A DNA stretch of 64,000 nt from Lentinula raphanica (Eukaryota > Basidiomycota > Agaricomycetes > Agaricales > Omphalotaceae), in contig JANVFP010000009.1 of the NCBI GenBank assembly GCA_027919835.1, forward strand, positions 1,302,001 to 1,366,000, written 5' to 3'. This document shows, in pieces, positions 60,403 through 64,000 of this stretch; within the stretch, counting starts at the first letter, position 1; the number at the start of each line of letters is the position of its first letter. A model generated the notes under the pieces. It worked only from the letters and a program-made list of their open reading frames with translations. It was not told where the DNA came from and did not search any database. The position numbers and the translations under genes were made by a program.

Positions 60403-60502
60403 GGCCGCCTGGCGAAATGGCATCGCGTCTGACTACGATCTTCCATAATGCTGGTACGAAATTGTAATCAGGAGATTGCAGGTTCGACCCCTGCGGTGGT
60501 CA
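60403..60502 (+). tRNA. tRNA-Arg(ACG) with intron
   Basis: The cloverleaf folds by eye. Acceptor GGCCGCC pairs with GGTGGTC (two G-U pairs), and the D stem is GCGA/TCGC. The anticodon stem is TCTGA/TCAGG with loop CT-ACG-A, interrupted after position 37 by a 28-nt intron (439-466 of this 60-kb block). The T arm is GCAGG-TTCGACC-CCTGC, with discriminator A at 60502. Box A-like TGGCGAAATGGC and box B GGTTCGACCCC are present, as for an RNA polymerase III gene. No genomic CCA, as usual in eukaryotes. Confidence 0.9.
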
Positions 60503-60934
60503 ATGGAAAACATATATCCAACCGGGTGGATATAGGATTTCTTTTTCTGATTTTGTCCCGAGTCTGATTCTGAACGGTGAACCGCTCTGAATACTGGCGA
60601 TTTGAAGGTAAGAAGGAGATACTTGAAGTTGGTACAGTTTCACGTTCGGTCATAGTCAGAACGGTTCTAATTATAATCATCATTATTTCCTATGAGTTGT
60701 ACTATATACAGATTATTCGTCAATACGGTTGCAGTCTCTACTAGAGCAAAGCATACAGTGAACGTATTTCGAGCTCGCGCAACAACGGTTCGATGATCCA
60801 TACCCATACCCATACCCATCTCTATTTACATATCAAACACCAAACAACCCACCACGACCACAGTCCCCACCATGCACGCAAAACCTACCCCGAACCCTAA
60901 TCCCTTCGCCGCCCTTTGAATAATACAGACCAAC
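60503..60934. other. Intergenic after tRNA
   Basis: No gene. A short CATACCC triplicate lies near 60801-60821. Confidence 0.4.
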
Positions 60935-62549
60935 CTACACCAACCCAGCCCGGACCATCATCCTCTCGAAATCCTCCAGTCCCATCGTCTTATCCTGTCT
61001 ATCCGAAAACACCTCCAGCATTTCTACCATCTAACACATCGAGTTAGTTCGGCGTGCGAGAGATTCGATAGATGCGGGATGAATGCAAGCGCAGTATGAA
61101 AGACGTGAAGCAAGAGGTGAGAGATAAAAGGAAAGGAAAGGAAAGGAGAGACACCAACATCCCTTGAACGAAAGGCGAGCAGCTTTGAGAAACACCCCCC
61201 CCCTCCCCTCCCCCCTTGAAAATCGAAAGACCGATAGTAAAGTAACATATCACGTACCTCCTCGACTTTGAGCTTCTCCCCAAGCACCTCCGCTACTCTC
61301 CGAATTTCTGCTATACCAAGTCGTCTTCGTTCAAGTTCGGGATGCAAACTGGCTCCTTGGGTTGGAGATGCACGGTCTACGAAGAATAAATTGAAGGCTT
61401 GTAGACAGATTGTTTTCTCGTTTGGTCCGAGGTGAGCTTGGTCGGGAATGGTTTTGCTTGGTTTCTTGGTTGGTTTGGTTGATTTGGTTGATTTGGTTGT
61501 TGATTTCGTCGTTCTTGTTCTCCTGACTTTGACGAATGAATCGTCATCATCGTCAACGAAAGAGTCGTCCGAATCTTCGTCTTCATCTGGATCGGAGTCG
61601 GAGGCGTATCTGGGTTTCGTTCGACCAAGGCGGGTACGAGTAGGAGCAGTTGTTGTTGTGGATCTAGGTGTGGAGTTGGTTTGGGTTTTGGTTTTGGATC
61701 TCGTCAACCTGGATGTTGTAGCTGGTTCGTAGTCACCATCATTATCGTCAGCCTCTTCAACTCCAACGTCCTCATCATCCTGTTCAGCATCGACGTCAAT
61801 AACATCGACATCCATCTCCTCAAACCCTCCTCCTCCTCCTCCGGGTTCAAGCAAAATCGCACAAACCGCGCGCCAATCTGCGAGCGAGACTCCTATTTTG
61901 GAGTCCTCATCCTTCGCTGCAGCCTTGCCCTTGCCTTTACCCTCATCCCCATCCCCCCAACCACCCGCGGCGTTCCGAAACACGCTCAGAATGCGTTCGT
62001 CGTCCGGAGGCAAGCCCAAGTCTGCGAGTGCGGTCGGGATAGACAAAAGTCGGATGTAGGAGTAGGAACTTGAATGCGAGTCGAGGTTGGGTTGGGCTTG
62101 AGGTTGCTTGTTCTCAGTTTCCTCGGGGAGGAGCTCGGGATCGTCTATTATAAACCCTCCGCCGCCGCCTCCTCCTCCTTCGTCGTGCGCGGTTGTGTCT
62201 GGGAGTAAGAATCCACCACCACCACCAGTATCTGTCATCTCAGAGTTGGGATCTATATCCAGACCTTGGGCTTGGCCTCCGAGCTTTCTTCGCTTCGATG
62301 GTCGTTCGTCTGGATCCTCACGGCCGTTCAGAGAGCGTTCAGGATCTTCAGCACCTTCGACGCGTTTTCAACGCGTTTAACGCGTCCGAGTGAGCGAGTG
62401 GTATCATCAAGAGTATCAATAAGAGCAGCACCTAACGCAAACGCATGATCGATTCGCCGTTGGAGATCTTCCGGGAGCGCGAAGAATGCTTGGTCGTGAT
62501 CGTGTTCGGTCTCGGCGTGGTTGTTGTTGGGGTTGTGGATGGGGTCCAT
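60935..62549 (-). CDS. Acidic protein with EF-hand-like C-terminus
   Basis: Hypothetical. The N-terminal exon starts MDPIHNPNNNHAETEHDHDQ and holds a helical ALPEDLQRRIDHAFALGAALI. A glycine-rich region follows, then acidic stretches, a basic SRLTRSKTKT segment and a Lys/Thr-rich linker. The C-terminal part (TICLQAFNLFFVDR, then RRLGIAEIRRVAEVLGEKLK) joins over a 227-nt intron (61031-61257) to MVEMLEVFSDRQDKTMGLED. The helix-loop-helix pattern resembles a calmodulin/centrin-type EF-hand pair without a convincing calcium loop. The frame changes near 62340. Either a 38-nt intron (GTGCTG...GTGAG) or a one-base loss explains the join to REDPDERPSKRRK. Composition suggests a nuclear protein; no function assigned. 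Confidence 0.55.
61124..61216. repeat. Simple repeats inside an intron
   Basis: Four AAAGG-type units (about 61126-61146) and a C-rich run (about 61192-61216) lie in the long last intron of the EF-hand-like gene. They may explain its unusual length. Confidence 0.7.
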
Positions 62550-63172
62550 GACCTTGAGGCTACAAAGCTTTGGAATAGACGTTGAGTACTGAGTTTGAAA
62601 GTTATCGAGAGCGAAGGTGGATATAGTGGACCGACCTGAGAGAATGGATGGATAGATAATATTAATAATATTGGGGAAAGCAGAGTGTAAGCGCCGAAAG
62701 CATTTCATTCGGACTCCGCTTGCAAGCTCGGCACTGAATCAAGCCGTGGCATGCGCCCACTAGTGCTCCAAGTTCGACGCAAGTACTATGCCATGACCAT
62801 CTATCAAGTCATCGCACAGTCTATATCTGTGTTGGGTACTTATGTAGATGTGGAAAAGCTCAATAATCCTCGAAATCAACTCAAGGACTAGAAATTCGAG
62901 TGAAGAAACCAAGAAGCACTACGGCGGGTTGACGAGTTTTTACCAGACACTGTTTCACAAAGATCTCCGGTGCATCACTGTATGTCGTTCGCAGAGGCCT
63001 TAGAAAATCGGCTAGGATGGACATGTTTGCATCGATTAATCGTTTAGCAATTGTGTAGTATATTTTACAGGTATGACCATGAACTTGAACCTAATCGACA
63101 GTATTTCTTGCGGAATACGTGTCACTGTTCGATAGGAGGATCCAAAAGATATTCAAATGTTGCGAGCTGGCC
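62550..63172. other. Intergenic
   Basis: Promoter of the acidic protein gene (minus) and 3' flank of the glycopeptide gene (minus). No gene is seen. Confidence 0.4.
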
Positions 63173-64000
63173 TTAGGGGCAGAAGGTGATGGTGAACGCG
63201 ATATTCCCAGCGCCGCAAGCACGAACGGGCAAGTCGCTACCGCAGCCAGATAAATCCTGTAGGAAAGTGTGAAGGAGATGAGCAAAAAAGGATCTGGGGT
63301 AAAAAGGAAAATTGACGTACGCCAGGTGGGTAAGCTTCGCTGCACTGGGAAACGAGAAGGAAAGAAGTCAGCAGGTTGATTCGAAAAGAGCGAGAGAGGT
63401 TGGGAAGGGAAGACGGGGAGGAAAGGGATCAAAGAGGAAGAGGAGGAAAAGAAAACCACATACACCACAGTTCACATTGGTGCAAGTCACTGTGTCGCAA
63501 CCCGCGGCGGCGATTTCAATGGATTGAGTGAACCCTTGGATGTTGGAGATGTCATATGCTTGGGGAGTGTAGAAGTCGCCGGTGTCTAAGGTATAGACGA
63601 GAGAGGGAAAGGAAAGGTTAGAATAAGGATTATAGGAATGCGAGGTAATCAGCTGGATGCGTACCCAGGTTGAATTCGGTGATGGTGCAGTCTTCACCGC
63701 TAGCACCGCAAGCGCCGTTTTGGGCAAAGATACGACCGACCCACTGGACAACGTATAAGCATTTGAGTGATGATCCAATGAGGGAAGGAGGATATGCTGC
63801 GTACGTCGACGGGTATAGTGATCGTTTCACTCGCTCCGGCACCGAGGGTACCAGGCTGAGCGGCAGCTACAGGTGTTGATTCATTTCAGCAACAGAAGGC
63901 ATTGTTTGGCGTCTTGCACTCACTGTAGTAACCAGCACCAGAGCAACCTGAAGACGAGTGGGAGGTGAGTAGATGGACAGGATGGGTTGTTTAACGATAG
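63173..64000 (-). CDS. Thaumatin-like secreted glycopeptide, partial
   Basis: Runs off the right edge, so the N-terminus with any signal peptide is missing. At least six exons join in frame. They read CSGAGYY, then QPGTLGAGASETITIPVD, WVGRIFAQNGACGASGEDC, TGDFYTPQAYDISNIQGF, AAAGCDTVTCTNVNCG, CSEAYPPG and DLSGCGSDLPVRACGAGN, ending AFTITFCP. The many cysteines and the DISNIQGF and CGAGNIAF stretches fit the small thaumatin-like or glycopeptide proteins secreted by basidiomycetes, as I remember that family. Role outside the cell is likely, with possible antifungal or cell-wall function as inference only. Confidence 0.65.

Noticed and set aside
60403..60502. tRNA-Arg as primer for the retrotransposon
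   Set aside because: Its discriminator base is A and its 3' acceptor (GGTGGTC) differs from the primer-site complement, which ends GGTGGGCT.

Overview
The window looks like nuclear DNA of an agaricomycete (mushroom-type) basidiomycete. Most genes are split by short GT-AG introns of about 49-60 nt, genes are closely packed on both strands, and the content (expanded P450s, a mushroom-type gypsy element, a Chs4/Skt5-like chitin synthase activator, a thaumatin-like glycopeptide) fits that group. Exon joins were worked out by eye from splice sites and reading frame; no alignment or search was run.

Left part (1-9.3 kb): housekeeping-like genes. In order they are a small conserved hypothetical (-), one full-length P450 (-), a NOL8-like RRM protein (+), chorismate synthase (-) and a SAP30-like putative Sin3-binding protein (+).

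9.3-25.7 kb: five complete tandem P450 paralogues (here A-E), all on +, about 540 aa and 13 exons each. All keep the AGHETT/AGHQTT-type I helix, ExxR, PERW and heme-Cys motifs. A degenerate copy of the SAP30-like gene's second exon and 3' region lies between A and B. This shows that the duplicated unit was [SAP30 3' end + promoter + P450]. A-D share an upstream box near a TATA-like site.

26.3-56.2 kb: an accessory region with five copies (F1-F5) of one paralogous family of unknown function. F2-F4 look complete. F5 is truncated. F1 is split by a very young Ty3/Gypsy LTR retrotransposon of about 17.1 kb (27841-44977). The element carries gag-pol on + and, beyond pol, two intron-containing genes on the opposite strand. 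One of these encodes an 800-aa protein with a Zn2Cys6-like cysteine array. Copies of the polypurine tract divide this accessory part into two modules. The sense polyprotein is interrupted by about thirteen shifts, all in the same direction and mostly at short homopolymers. A second copy of the 3' end of P450 E lies at 52.6 kb, upstream of F4.

Right part (57.3-64 kb): a Chs4/Skt5-like SEL1-repeat protein ending in a CaaX box, an intron-containing tRNA-Arg(ACG), an acidic protein with an EF-hand-like end, and a partial secreted thaumatin-like glycopeptide running off the edge.

The most unusual object is the retrotransposon with antisense, spliced accessory genes and its repeated AGATCT and polypurine motifs.
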